Shown in pieces: positions 10,001 to 21,267 of a stretch of DNA of 64,000 nt. A model generated the notes under the pieces. That model made no database searches. It had not been told where the DNA came from and saw nothing but the letters and a program-made list of their open reading frames with translations. Source of the stretch: Hsuehochloa calcarea (Eukaryota > Streptophyta > Magnoliopsida > Poales > Poaceae); contig CM070601.1 in NCBI GenBank assembly GCA_036346395.1, positions 15,497,763 to 15,561,762 of the forward strand. Direction: 5' to 3'. The position numbers and the translations under genes are program-made. Each line of letters starts with the position of its first letter. Positions within the stretch are counted from its first letter, which is position 1.

Positions 10001-10859
10001 ACCATCATGCCATGTGACCACATGTAACGTGTTTTTGTCCGCACGCGGGCTGCAATGTAGTTCTGGTGCTGTGCCTTCGCTGAGCCATCAAAGTATGCCT
10101 TTTCTGGTGGAATTCCAGAGATAACCATTCACATCGGTATCGATTCTGCTATGTTTTAGGGTTTCTCCGTAATCGCAACGTTCTCGGCCCTTTTAGTTAA
10201 GTTAATTTCTGTACTCTGCATTTCCGCACTATACTTTCACAGAAGAAATGTGATCAAGAACCATAGCGGCCAAGAGTAGCCATGTCGTACCAAACTTCGC
10301 ACATTTCAAGTCACATGAAATCATGAAACCCTAATTTCCGAAACGTCTCGTCCTAATTTTTGAGACCTAAACCCTGAATTTGCCGAGATAATTTCAGAGC
10401 ATAAAAAATTTTGTAAAATTTACACAATTAAGTCCACTGTGTAGGGAGTATGGAAAAAAACTTTCATAATGTTTGGACCTCATTTGCTATATTATAAAAT
10501 TCCTACAAACATTAGACTTTAAAGAATTTTGCAGAAAAAAAAAGAATGCATAAAATTTCAAAAAAATTACACAAGCATAAAAACTATGCCAGGAGACTCC
10601 ACAAAAAATTTTATAATTTTTTAAGCTCATTTTGCATATTTAAAAAATCGTCTAACAAATATTATTAATTAACTTTTTGAAAAAAAAAATAAAAAAAATT
10701 GCCCACGTGGGGGCAGCACCTTGGTGCTGCCCCTGGGGACGGCACTAGGTTGCTGCCGTCCCAGATGGCATCACGTACCGGGAGGGGGCTATTTTGGGAA
10801 TTTTAAAATTTTTGAGGCTATTTTTGGAATTTTTGTTGCGCAATAGGGCTAAATTAGTG
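10001..10859 (-). repeat. Right terminal inverted repeat, about 859 bp
   Basis: Reverse complement of the left arm, including the segment ending at the gene-proximal side with GGCTGCAATGTAGTTCTGG. The outer end reads CTAAATTAGTGG. The GC-rich block at 10710-10770 differs more from its partner than the rest of the arm. Confidence 0.8.
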
Positions 10860-11789
10860 GAAGTTTCTGAGGCATCTATCTAGATGTCCCATGTGCTCGC
10901 CCCTCCTTTTTCTGCTTTGGCCGTTTGACTGACTGCGCGTCCATGCACCGTCGTCAGGTGCGGATTTGGTGCGTGGAACCCCCTCGGTCGCGAGAGTCGC
11001 TACGGGTCCATCCAGATGCGCCGCGTGCTCACATGGGTTCTTCCATACCACTTTGCTTACCGAGGGAGATGCCCACACGCCAATCCATTAGGCACCAAAC
11101 AACCGTGGCGACATGCGTGCGCGCGAGACATGCAGATGCTCGAATCTCTCCGGTTTATTTCCGTCACTCCACTGGACCGTGAGTCTGTGACTGCCTACAT
11201 GCAAGCGGCGGCAGGGGGACGGCCGAAGCAAAAAAAAAGTCTCGGCCGAAAGCAACAGCGCCGCGTCGTCATAGATAATGTATTTCAAAAACCTAAAATT
11301 ATGTAAAGTATCAATCTTAATAACAAAATTAATTAGATTTATGATACAAGTAATGACAGAGGTACTAAGAGGGTACAACGAGCGGAGTTAATACCCAAAC
11401 CTGATTATAAAGGAAAGAATGAGGTCGTGATTTTTAACAGTAGTAAATTAGAATAGCATAAATACTGTAGTATTAACACTATTCATAAACATGGTAAACG
11501 GTTGATGTGTTATTCTCGGATCGGATGACTGAAATCTGGCAGGGGATGCCAATCCCTCGTGTGGATCCGCCACTGCCCGTGCCGGCGACATCACCTCGCC
11601 GCCTCTCCAAAGCAGGTGCTCGATCGAGACCCACCGGCCACCGCGTTCTCTCAAAACGTAGAGCTGGGCACTGTTTGACAGCGTCGTGAGGGGGCTGAAA
11701 TATCATATTACCAGTCTGCCACACAGCTTTGCTCTTGTCGCTTGAGAACCGCAAATTTCACCGCGCTGGTAGTTTTGCCTTTGCCAAAT
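10860..11789. other. Unassigned spacer
   Basis: A GC-rich stretch (about 10900-11270) and then an AT-rich stretch lie between the long-inverted-repeat element and the hAT-like element. I see no supported gene or repeat here. Confidence 0.4.
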
Positions 11790-13079
11790 GAATTACTAGG
11801 GCCTTGTTTGGATCTAGAGTTTTTGTGAAAAACTGTTTTTACCACAGCCCTGTTTTCCCCTAGTTTTAGGAAAACCATGTTTGGATACCATAACAGACAT
11901 GCGGATAAGAAAAAACTGGTTTTCCGTAAACCCAGTATTTTTTAGTTTTGAGAAAATCGAGTAGAGGTCGTTTTTAACAAAACTAAATTCTGGTATCCTC
12001 CTTCCAATGTATCGCTATTTCTCCGCTCCAGCGTGCGCATGTTGTTTGTTTTGTTTTGTTTTCGTTCTTTTTGCACCTGCTTTCGCGCAGCAAAACAAAA
12101 GTTCAGAAGTTCAGTAGACTGGACACACTCGTATTCTTCAATCCTTGGATACAAAACAACAAAACCTGAATAAGAAACAAAGCAACAAAAAAGAATGCGA
12201 CAAGTACTAGAAGCAGGAATTCACTCACCCGGAATTGCCAGAAGAAATCATCCACATCTGCAGCAAGAACAAACAGAAACCAGTCACCAGGCCATCCGAG
12301 AAACCAGACACCTCCTCCACCGTCCGGGGATTGTACTGCATGTCTATTTGGATTGGAACGAGAAGATTTGAACATTGGAGAAGAGAAAAAGATGGTTTCT
12401 GAGATTTATTTTGACATTTTTGGCCGCCTCTGCTGCATCCGCATCCGCCCATCGCTAGAGGAGGCTCATCGATGTGCTCGGTGGTGAGGCTGAGAAAGAA
12501 GGCATTGGTGGAAGTACCGAGTGTGTCTAGGACGGTGATGATAAGTATTGATCGGACGGTAGTTGACCCAAATAGGAACCGATGCATACTAAAATGCATT
12601 TTTAACCAATATCTTAACCAAACAATGCATCGGTGAAAACTTGTTTTAAGTTTTTCTGATCCAAACAAAGCATTTGTCCTTTAATCACAAGAGAATATCC
12701 TTTTAGACATCGATACAGACACCAAAAACTAAAACACAATTTTAACCACTAATTACTATTATAATAGATTTATAAAACCAACTAAAAGTATATATTTTAA
12801 AGTTCTTTTCGAGACAGAGTTATAAATACCATTTTTATGTGTTCAACCTAAATATTGAAAAAAAAAATACCGATATTTAAAGTTTATAAAATTTAACTGT
12901 ATCGAAATTCTTTTGTGACCGAAGAGATTAACAACTTAAAATATGTTTCCCTAAAAAAACCTTCTAAAATCTGAAGAGATTAACAACTCAAAACATGTTT
13001 TCCTAAAAAACCTACCAAAATCTGCTTTCTGAAAACTCATTTCTAATCCACCTGATCCAAACAACCACCTGGAATTACT
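11790..13079. mobile_element. Non-autonomous hAT-like element (11798-13071) with 8-bp duplications GAATTACT
   Basis: GAATTACT occurs at 11790-11797 and again at 13072-13079. Between them the ends are AGGGCCTTGTTTGGATC on the left and, reversed, CAGGTGGTTGTTTGGATC on the right, an imperfect inverted repeat of about 18 bp. Eight-base duplications and a CAGGG-like end are typical of hAT elements. No transposase is present. A further GATCCAAACAAAGC at about 12656 is an internal copy of the terminus. A gene-derived segment is described separately. Confidence 0.65.
12225..12480 (-). pseudogene. Candidate captured exon of an ALFIN-like (PHD-family) gene inside the hAT-like element
   Basis: On the minus strand, QYNPRTVEEV is followed, after frame changes, by a segment reading AADVDDFFWQFR and then GTGAGTG, a good splice donor. 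Plant ALFIN-like proteins start with NPRTVE-(D/E)-(V/I)-F, then a (K/S)-G-R-(R)-A-G-L run and (T/V)-DV-(E/D)-(E/D)-F-Y, with an exon end nearby. The match is partial and the frame is broken, so this would be a captured and decayed first exon. It could also be chance; a protein search would decide. Confidence 0.35.
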
Positions 13080-13471
13080 CAACTTCTGTGTGGATATAAT
13101 AGGGCCTCCAAGCCGAAGATTCAGATCTCAAATATGAGAAACCGACAGGGTTAGTTGTACAGTGAACATTCAATGTATATTTGCACGAAATGAACAGCGC
13201 GAATGAAATTTCAGATCGACAAAGTGGTAGGTTGGTTATACTGCAGGCCTATGTACAGAAAGAGGTCAATAATACAGATGTACTTGCCATCAACACTAAC
13301 ACGAGCTGCAGATCCAGCTAGTTTTGGAGTTCATTACTTCAAGAACCTAATAATAACAAGAGTAATGATCCTTTACTGCGTATCTGGCGTTACTCAAACG
13401 AAGCCAGCATGTGCTTGTGGGACTGTCGGACCGAGATGAATATACCGGGACCGGACTTTGAGCTAGCTTAG

Positions 13472-16400
13472 CTACTTGTCCGACCCTTTATTGTCATCGT
13501 CGTCATCCTCCAGATCACTGAATGATACATCTTCCTCCTGCCCTAGTGAAGTTCTGTTGCCTGCTGTGCCAACCACATCAGCCGTGTCGTCGTCGGGCCA
13601 TTCATCAACTTCATCTTCATCAGTCTCAACATGAAGTTTGGACTCAATGGGTAAACTGTTGCTTTCGATTTTCACTGATAACTCTTCTTGAACCACTGAC
13701 TTGTCGATTATTTCCACCTCAGTGGTTGCAATTGGGAACTTCTCAGCCTCAACATCCGGCGTGATATCAGCAGTGGGTTCTTCGAAAGATGAAACTTTCG
13801 ACGTGCCAGCTTTGTTCTGAATGCTTGAAGGTTGTATCACTTTCTCTTCAGCAGGAGCAGAGGACACATTCACATTTGATGATTCCGCAGGAACCTCAGA
13901 TCCTCGCTTATTCTTAGCCTGTAAACTTTGCAACAATTCCTCCCTTGCTTCTAGGATCTGTGCAAAAGGGAAGATTTTAATACGAAACTAAACTAAATGT
14001 AATGCCAGTAGAAATGAAAAGAGAAGGAAAACAAAAATTGAGAACAATGGAAAATGATAGGGATAAAAATGGTTTTACCGTCAGAACTATTCGGCTTTAG
14101 AAATGCCGAATAAATTATCGCTCACTGAGGTTTCCAAACCATCCGCAGCTGGTCGGCGCCTCTCACGTATGTGGGAATCATCATTCGGCAAGATAAAATC
14201 AAACACCCACGATTTTCTTGACTTACCGTCTGCGAGAGAAAAACCAACGAATCGCCTTTGACCAAGCCAACAGGAGGGAGAGAGAAGAAGGGGCAAGGGA
14301 TAAGACCAAGCCACGACGCGATCTCTAACCTATTATTATTTTGAGCACCGGTCACAGGGGCGATTGCAGATGAGTGGGGTTTGTTCGTGTCGTATTGTGC
14401 GTAGGAACGAGTATGGATTCAAAAACCGTTCCCGGCGCAATTCCCTGACGACGGTCTGCGATAACAGAATCGCCGGCACGTTTTCTCGGGAAAAACTCGG
14501 TTGAAATTCGTTTAAATTTGCTTAAAAATCAACCGAAATTCAAAATTCAAAATTTGAATTTGCAAACTCCGGAAAAACCGACCGGGATTTCAAATCCCGT
14601 CGCCCACCGGTAAGGCCGGTAACCGGCGGTAACCGGTCGGGATTTCCATCCTTGGGAACGACGCCGTCCGTATGTATGCATGTATTGCTACAATGTATTG
14701 AGTCTGGTTGAATGCCTGTTTAGGTGGAGGTTCGGGAACAGCGTCATCCGCATGTTGCTCCGTTCCGTTTGGTTAACAAGCAAGTGCATGGTAGAACAGT
14801 ATCATGCAAATAGTATGAAATATGTGATATTTTCGTGTTATGATGATGCTTATATGGTAATGGCAATGATGATAGGACGTGGTGAGCAATGAGGCTACCC
14901 TGTTTGACAATGGACATATGCATTCTACATCATGGTAAGAATGCACGAGCCAGGTCGGTGAGAAAATCATGTAATTATTCCAGTGAAGTCGGTGAGAAAG
15001 ATACATGACTAATCCAAAGTGCTCTAGATGAAGTCTTACATCTATAAGGACTAGATAAAGTCCTACAATGTAAAGACCCCATCCTAACGAAGATGGGGGG
15101 AGAGTATGTTATCGACAGGTGAACACTCCGCGATACCGGTATCAGCTGATAAGATGCATATGGGCAAATGAGCATATCGAATATTGGTGCATTGCATTAA
15201 TGAGAAGATAATGATGGAAATAATGATATGGTTATGTTTGTGTGGCAGTATTTGTCGTTTCTATTGTGTTCTTGCTGAGTCTTCGAACTCACCCTTGTTT
15301 ATTTTGGTGTTTAGGTGAACGATGAAGATGGTATGCATCGGGAAGGGAGAATAGCACAACCACGTCACATGCAGTCATTAATGCAAAGTATTTTCCCTAG
15401 ATAATCACTTTTGTTGTAACATATTTAGTTGTTAAATTCGCTGCGCAAACTTCGTATTGGTTACGGTGAATATGATGTAATGATAGCATTCTGGGCCTCG
15501 AGGATGGGCTGAGGTGCTACACTAAAACCATGGCCCAATATTTTTATTTCCAAGTGAAAACTAAGGAAAGAAGCAATCTATGTTAATAGTATGCAATATG
15601 CATTCGAAACTGTAACTAACTGGTGAAACAACATTTATGTGAATGCTGCATTCATTCTTGGTCCTATCCTGTGTCACCTTTAAAGTGCATATCCTCTCGA
15701 TTTGTTTGTTTTGATAACATTACTTGAGACCGAGCCGTTTCAAGAAAACTACATCCATTCTAGGTGCAATCTGAAATTGATATAGCCACGATGGGGGATT
15801 CAGTTCTTTATTTGGATGTGTTGACTAAAACACAACAAATAAGGTGTGTCACATACTCATATGTAAAGGGATCAAACAATTCTTAAGAAAATAAGCCTCA
15901 CAACTAAAAGAGAAAATTGCACAGTAAATCCCAAAACTTGCGAAGTTATGTCACTTAACTCCCTGAACTTGCATTTTACTTTCTCAGCCCTCTGAACTTG
16001 CAAAGTTGAGTCACTTAGCTCCCTGAACTTGAGTTGAAGCGAAGTTCGTCGGATGCGATGCCAGCAACTTCGTCCCCTCCGAGTCCGGTGGACTCGTCAC
16101 CGCCCCGTTCCGGCCATATTCATCGTCCCCGTCACCTCACGTCGACAAAAATAGATTCTTCGAACCCAGGAACACACCGTGCTCGTGTCTTCGCCGGAGC
16201 TCCACCGTCGCAGCTTGCCGCCACCCTCGCCCTTGCTTGAGTACATTTCCCAGTGCCAGAGCAGAGACACAATACTTCTCCCTCTCACGGTGATTCGCCA
16301 GCTCAGCCTTTTCTGTTAGCAAACGACCAAATGGACTTCGCACAGGGTGAGTTGCTTCTACTCTGGCACTGGGAATGTACATCTCTCTCATGGCCGACTC

Positions 16401-19400
16401 AGAGGAGTCAAGGGCTGCGGCAAGCTGCGACGGTGGAGCTCCAGCGAAGGCACGAGCACGGTGCGTTCCTAGATCCGACGAATCCGTTTTTGTCAGCGTG
16501 AGGTGACGAGGACGATGAACACGGTCAGAATAGGGCGACGACGAGTCCACCGAACTCGGAGGGGACAAAGTGCCAACATCGCATCCGACAAACTTCGCTT
16601 CAACGCAAGTTCAGGGAGCTAAGTGACAACCTCGCAAGTTCAGAGGGCTGAGAAAGTAAAATGCATGTTCAAGGAGCTAAGTGGCACAACCTCCCAAGTT
16701 CAGGGGGCTGCGAAAGTAAATGCAAGTTTAAGGAGCTAAATAGCACAACCTCGTAAATTCAGGGGGGCTGGCAAAGTAAAATGCAAGTTCAGATGGCTGA
16801 CAAAGTAAAATGCAAGTTCGAAGCTGACAAAGTAAAATGCAAGTTCAGCGAGTTAAGTGACACAATCTCGCAAGTTCAGGGACCGATAGTGCAATTTTCT
16901 CTAACTAAAACCAGCTTGTGGTGCTGTAAACTGGAGCTGCTGGATTACCATCTAAGAAGTGTGCGATGCATTGCAACAAACGTAACAAAGCAATCCATAA
17001 CGAATCAAATACGTTGTGCCAAAACAGAAAGTACTGAGAATAATAAGAAAATTGCCTGTGGTGTTGAAAGAAGTTCAGCATCTTGCTTATTGAGTTTTGA
17101 GTGCAGAAGCACAAAGTAAATCTTCCAGAAGCATGCTTCACTCATATCAGTAGAGCAAAGCGCAGTCCTTAAATCCAATAGGCTTGACACAAGGTGTTGT
17201 ATAGCTAATGCATGCGCATATTGAGCATCTGACAGTTCAAAATCTAAAAAAAAAGAGAACCCATGTAAGATATAAGCAACAGAATAATGAAAATCATTCA
17301 GGTACATTACATATAACATGATTCCATTTGAAAAGACAAGCAATATTAATGTCATGTAACAAGATGCAGACAAAGCCTCGAGTAAACATTTAAGGGTTAC
17401 AGTTGTAAAGAGGGTATGCATAAACAGGTTGAACATAATCTAGTTATTCCAGCACTAATCGTTGGCTAACTACTATGTGAAGCTGAAAATGGACCAAAAG
17501 CATTTAATACAGATAGGGGAAAACATTACAACTTGGTAAAAAAAACACTAGAAAAAATAGCAACTCTTATGTCATGGAATATGGATAAATAAAACACAAA
17601 CCAATTAACATATTCATATTTGTTGGATCATAATCATAGCACACGACAGTACATATTATACTGCTAGATGTAAAATCATAGTTTGATGATTTTGATCAGT
17701 TATATTTTGATTATTTTCAATCTATAACTACATCATCTGCAAGCTTTATTCTCAAAGAAATCTGAACTTCCCATAAGGATACAGAGCATTCAGGAAATAT
17801 GGTGTTTAATACTATATGAATCAAGGGAGTGTAGTACTCTGTTCATTACAAACAAGTGATGATGTTCAAGATATTAGCTTGATTCGACTCATCAAATTAT
17901 TACCACAGCAACAAAAATTCATTATACGAGAAAAATGCAGATCACCAGATGGACATTGTCCAAAAGTAGGGTCTGGTTACCAGCAGGTGTACAAGCTACA
18001 CTAGCAAAATATAGACTAGCATGGATGAGCCTATTACCATTTACCAGTGTAGGTAGCATTCGAAGGAAATATAATGACATTCCAGATTCCGGAGTAACCT
18101 TGATCTATTTCACTAATTGCATGGAACTAAACAAGTTGAGTAAACCAGGCCATCCTTAGTGAGAATTACATGATATATTGCCAAGCAATGCTTGCCACGT
18201 TAAAGCAAACAACCTCAAAGTTACAAAACTCGATGTTGTAGCCTAATAATAACCAGAAATCTGAGTATCTGACAATAAATAACAGTGCCAAAACTCCCTC
18301 AATAGTATTAGTAACAAATATACATTAAACATCTGTGTTCTCTGACCAAAAAACAAATATTATTAGAAAAATGATGTGCTGTCACAGTTTTTCCAAGTTC
18401 CAACAAATAGCAAACTATATGGGTGCCCACCAGTTTAAGCACTACTTAATAGAAAAATCATTGAATTTTTAGTAAAAAGAACAATTGCAAAGTGGATGCT
18501 CCAGGAAGCCCAAGTCATAAAGGTTTAGGCATCACCCTAATCAATTTCTCACCATTGAGATTAGCAATACTTCAGAATTTCCTAAATTCATTCCTACTAA
18601 AGTTCACAAATCAGTGCACATACACTGATAAAATGGCCAACTCAAACTAAAGGCCCTGTAAGACTGAAGCGGCCACCACTCCAATAGCCAATCTTTCCCA
18701 TAACATCCTAAACATCCTAAATCCACCAAGCAACATCAAATCAAATTAAAAGTCTTTTAACTTTCAAATATAAGTTAACCAAGTTAGGACCAAAATTTTT
18801 GGCACCAATTAATACCCTTTGTCAAGCGATATTCACAAATGTAATTGCCAAGACCAACACAATTTAATTTAGCATAACTAGCCAAATTTTCCACAAAAAC
18901 GTAAGGACGTCATATCCCCAGCATCTACTCTTTTCACTAGTCTAATTTAGTGGAAACAAGTAAATATATACCACTTGAATTAAACTTGCTCGAGTTAACA
19001 GTTAAGCAATCATAAATTCACAACAAAGGTTTCACGGCTCCAGTTACCTCTCTTCGCCCCGCAAATATCAATCGAATGAGCTCAAATTGAGACCACAAAG
19101 GCAATCCATTTCATCCCAATGCACCAATTACACATCATCTGACACGCCACTAAGGCACTAGATCTTACCATCTGCATAACGCTCGCTGATGAACAGGGGG
19201 AAATCGAGCCACGTCTCGGGCCTCGTCGAGATGTGCCTCACGAACACCACCACCTCCTCGGTCACGCCGGCCACTGGATCCCCCTCGTCCGCTTCCCCCT
19301 GTCCGAACGGCAGGAGCGAGGACGCGATCTTGGAGATACCCGCAACGGCCTTGTTGCTCTGCAGCATCGAGATACCGCTCCTCACCCTCCCCCCGATCTC

Positions 19401-19787
19401 CGCCAGATCGCTCCGGATCCCCGCAATCCTCGGCGACTGCGCAGCCTCTTCCCCATCCCCATCCTTATCATCCTCCTCCCCCTCCTCCTCTGCCGCCGCA
19501 CGCGTGACCAAGGACTCCGGAGGCGGCGGCGCGAGGAAGGAGGCAACGCCCCAGAGTCGGCGGGTGAGTGTCTCGGTGAGCTGGGAGATGTCTTCCTTGA
19601 CCCCACGGCTCGGGGTGTTGGGCTGCTCGGGCTCCTCGGCGTTGGGGTTGGGGTTGGAGTTGCGCAGAGAGGACTCCTCCGGAGCCACCCTATCGGCGGA
19701 GTCGGGCTCGGGTTCGTCGGCGTCGGAGTCGGGCTCGCCGCGCGGCGAGGAGAGGGTGGCCGCGATGGAGCGCGCCAGCCACGACAT
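13472..19787 (-). CDS. BSD domain-containing protein, three coding exons, 430 aa
   Basis: Exons on the minus strand are 19787-19169, 17243-17056 and 13957-13472. They join in frame to 430 residues. The start MSWLARSIA matches the conserved start of plant BSD proteins. Residues about 95-200 carry a helical segment (SQLTETLTRRLWGVASFL) and residues 207-269 form the BSD domain with the hallmark FWKIYF. The C-terminus is acidic and low in complexity. BSD domains occur in TFIIH p62-type factors and synapse-associated proteins; the exact role of this plant family is not known to me. Intron 1 has a normal GTAAGA donor. Intron 2 has a GC donor (CAG then GCAATT), required to keep STPQ joined to ILEAREEL. 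Intron 2 is enlarged by two insertions. Confidence 0.85.
13993..15526. mobile_element. Probable gypsy-type solo LTR in BSD intron 2 (13998-15521), CTAAA duplications
   Basis: CTAAA at 13993-13997 precedes TGTAATGCCAGTAG, a start of the kind seen in gypsy LTRs (TGTAA-). The right end, GAGGTGCTACA at 15521, is followed by CTAAA (15522-15526). The region 15280-15520 resembles the 3' half of grass gypsy LTRs. The part 14450-14660 holds repeated ACCGGTAA / CCGGTCGG motifs. The first 444 bases are also present in the truncated duplicate at 810-1253, so the insertion would predate the duplication. The boundary call rests on a five-base repeat and is moderate. Confidence 0.45.
15909..16902. mobile_element. 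Foldback element (~1 kb) in BSD intron 2 with AACTAAA flanks
   Basis: The ends are AGAGAAAATTGCAC and its reverse complement, flanked by AACTAAA at 15902-15908 and 16903-16909. The two halves are inverted copies of each other over most of their length, meeting near 16300, so both strands can encode the same Pro/Ser-rich peptide (both include THRARxFAGAPPSQLAA). Each outer arm holds short repeats of the type GCAAGTTCAGGGAGCTAAGTG. A transcript through it would fold into a long hairpin. Confidence 0.7.
17244..19168 (-). other. BSD gene intron 1
   Basis: AT-rich 1.9-kb intron with a GTAAGA donor at 19168 and TTTTAG acceptor before 17243. I see no inserted element or RNA gene in it. Confidence 0.6.
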
Positions 19788-20773
19788 GGTGCGTGCCGGG
19801 GTGCGTGCGGGGGAAGAGGAAGAAGGGTGGGGCGACCGGGTAGTCGGGGAGGAAGGGACACGGAACGGAAGTGAGCGCAGAATCGCGGGTGGATAATGGA
19901 TTACTTGCTATGACATGAGCATCACTAGCCCAGTTGGCTCATCCCGGTTTAGGCCCATTGCAGGGCTTGCCAACTTAGATCTATTCATTGACATTTGCTC
20001 TCTCCTTATTTGGTGTTGAGTGGGTTGTGGACCTATTGATTTCTATAAGTAATATATTTTCAATTTCTTTAGTTTCTTATCAGTTTTCTTTTCTCCAAAT
20101 TGAGTTTTGTTTTAGCTTTTCTTCTTCTTCGTCGAGTCAAAAAGTTACAACAACTTTACCCATATGGATAGACTCACTTGGACGCCCAGAGTGGAAATCA
20201 ACACCAACCCAAAGTTGGTTAAAAATAAATCGCCTACAGTTTTACGTACACATCCATCGAGACCATTGATAATCTATATACACATCGCCAATCCTGTCAC
20301 CAGGGGCGGATCTACAGTGTAGTAGAGGTGCTGGATCCAAAATTATTTTTCTTTGGATATAACAGGCTGTGGAACCGTAAGTCCAATATGTGAGGACACC
20401 CTAAGCCACAGTCCAGTCGAATGTGACTCATCTTGTCTCAGGGACCCCCGGTCATTTTCGTAGCGAGATCTGGAATCTTCGGCTGGGAATGTGAAAGGGT
20501 CCTATGTATACATTCATTGACACATTGGCAATCTACTTACACTTTGCCAATCTTGAGCTAACTAATCACGGCGAAAGGCATACCCGATCTTACCATATAA
20601 TTTCCCAATCGGCACCGCCCACACGCAACACAACCACCACCGGCTCACCCCCATATAAGCGCGTTGCGCGCCACCCTCTCAACACTGCGCTCTACATCTC
20701 AGTCGATCTCCTCTCTGTCTTGCCCTAGCCCTGCTCTCTAGTCTCTCTCTTTCGCCCTCACCATTCCGCATCC
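19788..20773. promoter_or_regulatory. Divergent intergenic region between the BSD and NAC genes
   Basis: About 1 kb separates the two start codons, which face away from each other. It must hold the promoters of both. A TATA-like CATATAAG is visible for the NAC side. Around 20310-20490 is a stretch beginning GGGGCGGATCTACAG that looks like dispersed repeat sequence, without clear ends. Confidence 0.4.
20652..20658 (+). promoter_or_regulatory. TATA box of the NAC gene
   Basis: CATATAAG about 120 bases upstream of the ATG at 20774, followed by a pyrimidine-rich leader. Confidence 0.5.
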
Positions 20774-20964
20774 ATGGCGACCCCACCGCCCCAGCCCGAG
20801 GCTGACCTACCCGCTGGCTACACCTTCCACCCCAAGGACGACGAGATGCTCTCCGTCTACCTCCGCTGCAAGATCGCCGGCGAGCCGCTCCCCGGCGCCA
20901 CGGCCATGTTCTTCCACGACGCCTCCGTCTACGCCGACGACCCCGCGACGCTCGTCGACGACTA

Positions 20965-21267
20965 TGTTGGAAATTAATCCAGACTTGCTAAGTATAGGGT
21001 GTTAGGATCCATATTTAGTTTTGGTTTCCTAATGTGAGTTCAAGTAGGTGTCCTACTCGGGAACCGAGTTGGATCAAAGAATCCAAGTGCCCAGCCTATA
21101 TAAGGGCACATATGGCCTTGTAATTTGAACATCAAGAGCAATAGAGCAAGAGATATTCAGAAAAGCTGCTGTTGATCCGGCGGCACAAAAATCTTTCTTG
21201 TATTCTTGTGTTCGTGTTCGAGGGTTCCATTGTGTTCGTGTGTGTTCGTCTTCTGTTTGGGCCAACA
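20965..21267 (+). repeat. 5' LTR of the element in the NAC gene
   Basis: Starts TGTTGGAAATTAATCC, ends GGGCCAACA; TATA-like CCTATATAAGGGC near 21094. Confidence 0.92.

Larger units (their letters stand above)
2947..10859. mobile_element. DNA transposon-like element with ~860-bp terminal inverted repeats, carrying three small decayed genes and a solo LTR
   Basis: The left arm (2947-3813) is the reverse complement of the right arm (10001-10859) with only scattered differences. Outer ends read (G/C)ACTAATTTAGCCC; inner ends are at the shared CATGATGGT. Without the solo LTR at 4559-7327 the element would be about 5.1 kb. Inside are three short genes with their own TATA boxes or introns, none a transposase. 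Long inverted repeats suggest a Mutator-like or foldback-type element, while the CACTA-like terminus on the right could suggest another class. I found no convincing target-site duplication, so the exact ends and the superfamily remain open. Confidence 0.65.

Noticed and set aside
2937..10870. Nine-base or three-base target duplications for the long-inverted-repeat element
   Set aside because: Sequences flanking the arms did not match at either length for any plausible end, so I made no superfamily call.
12225..12668. A single 147-codon minus-strand gene in the hAT-like element
   Set aside because: The frame as a whole has no coherent domain; only the short ALFIN-like part is interesting, and it needs frame changes.
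16034..16568. Two overlapping Pro/Ser-rich genes on opposite strands
   Set aside because: They are the same sequence read from the two arms of the foldback element.
19189..19896. Long plus-strand open frames over the BSD first exon
   Set aside because: They are antisense shadows in a GC-rich exon; the minus frame has the conserved MSWLARSIA start and joins the BSD exon.
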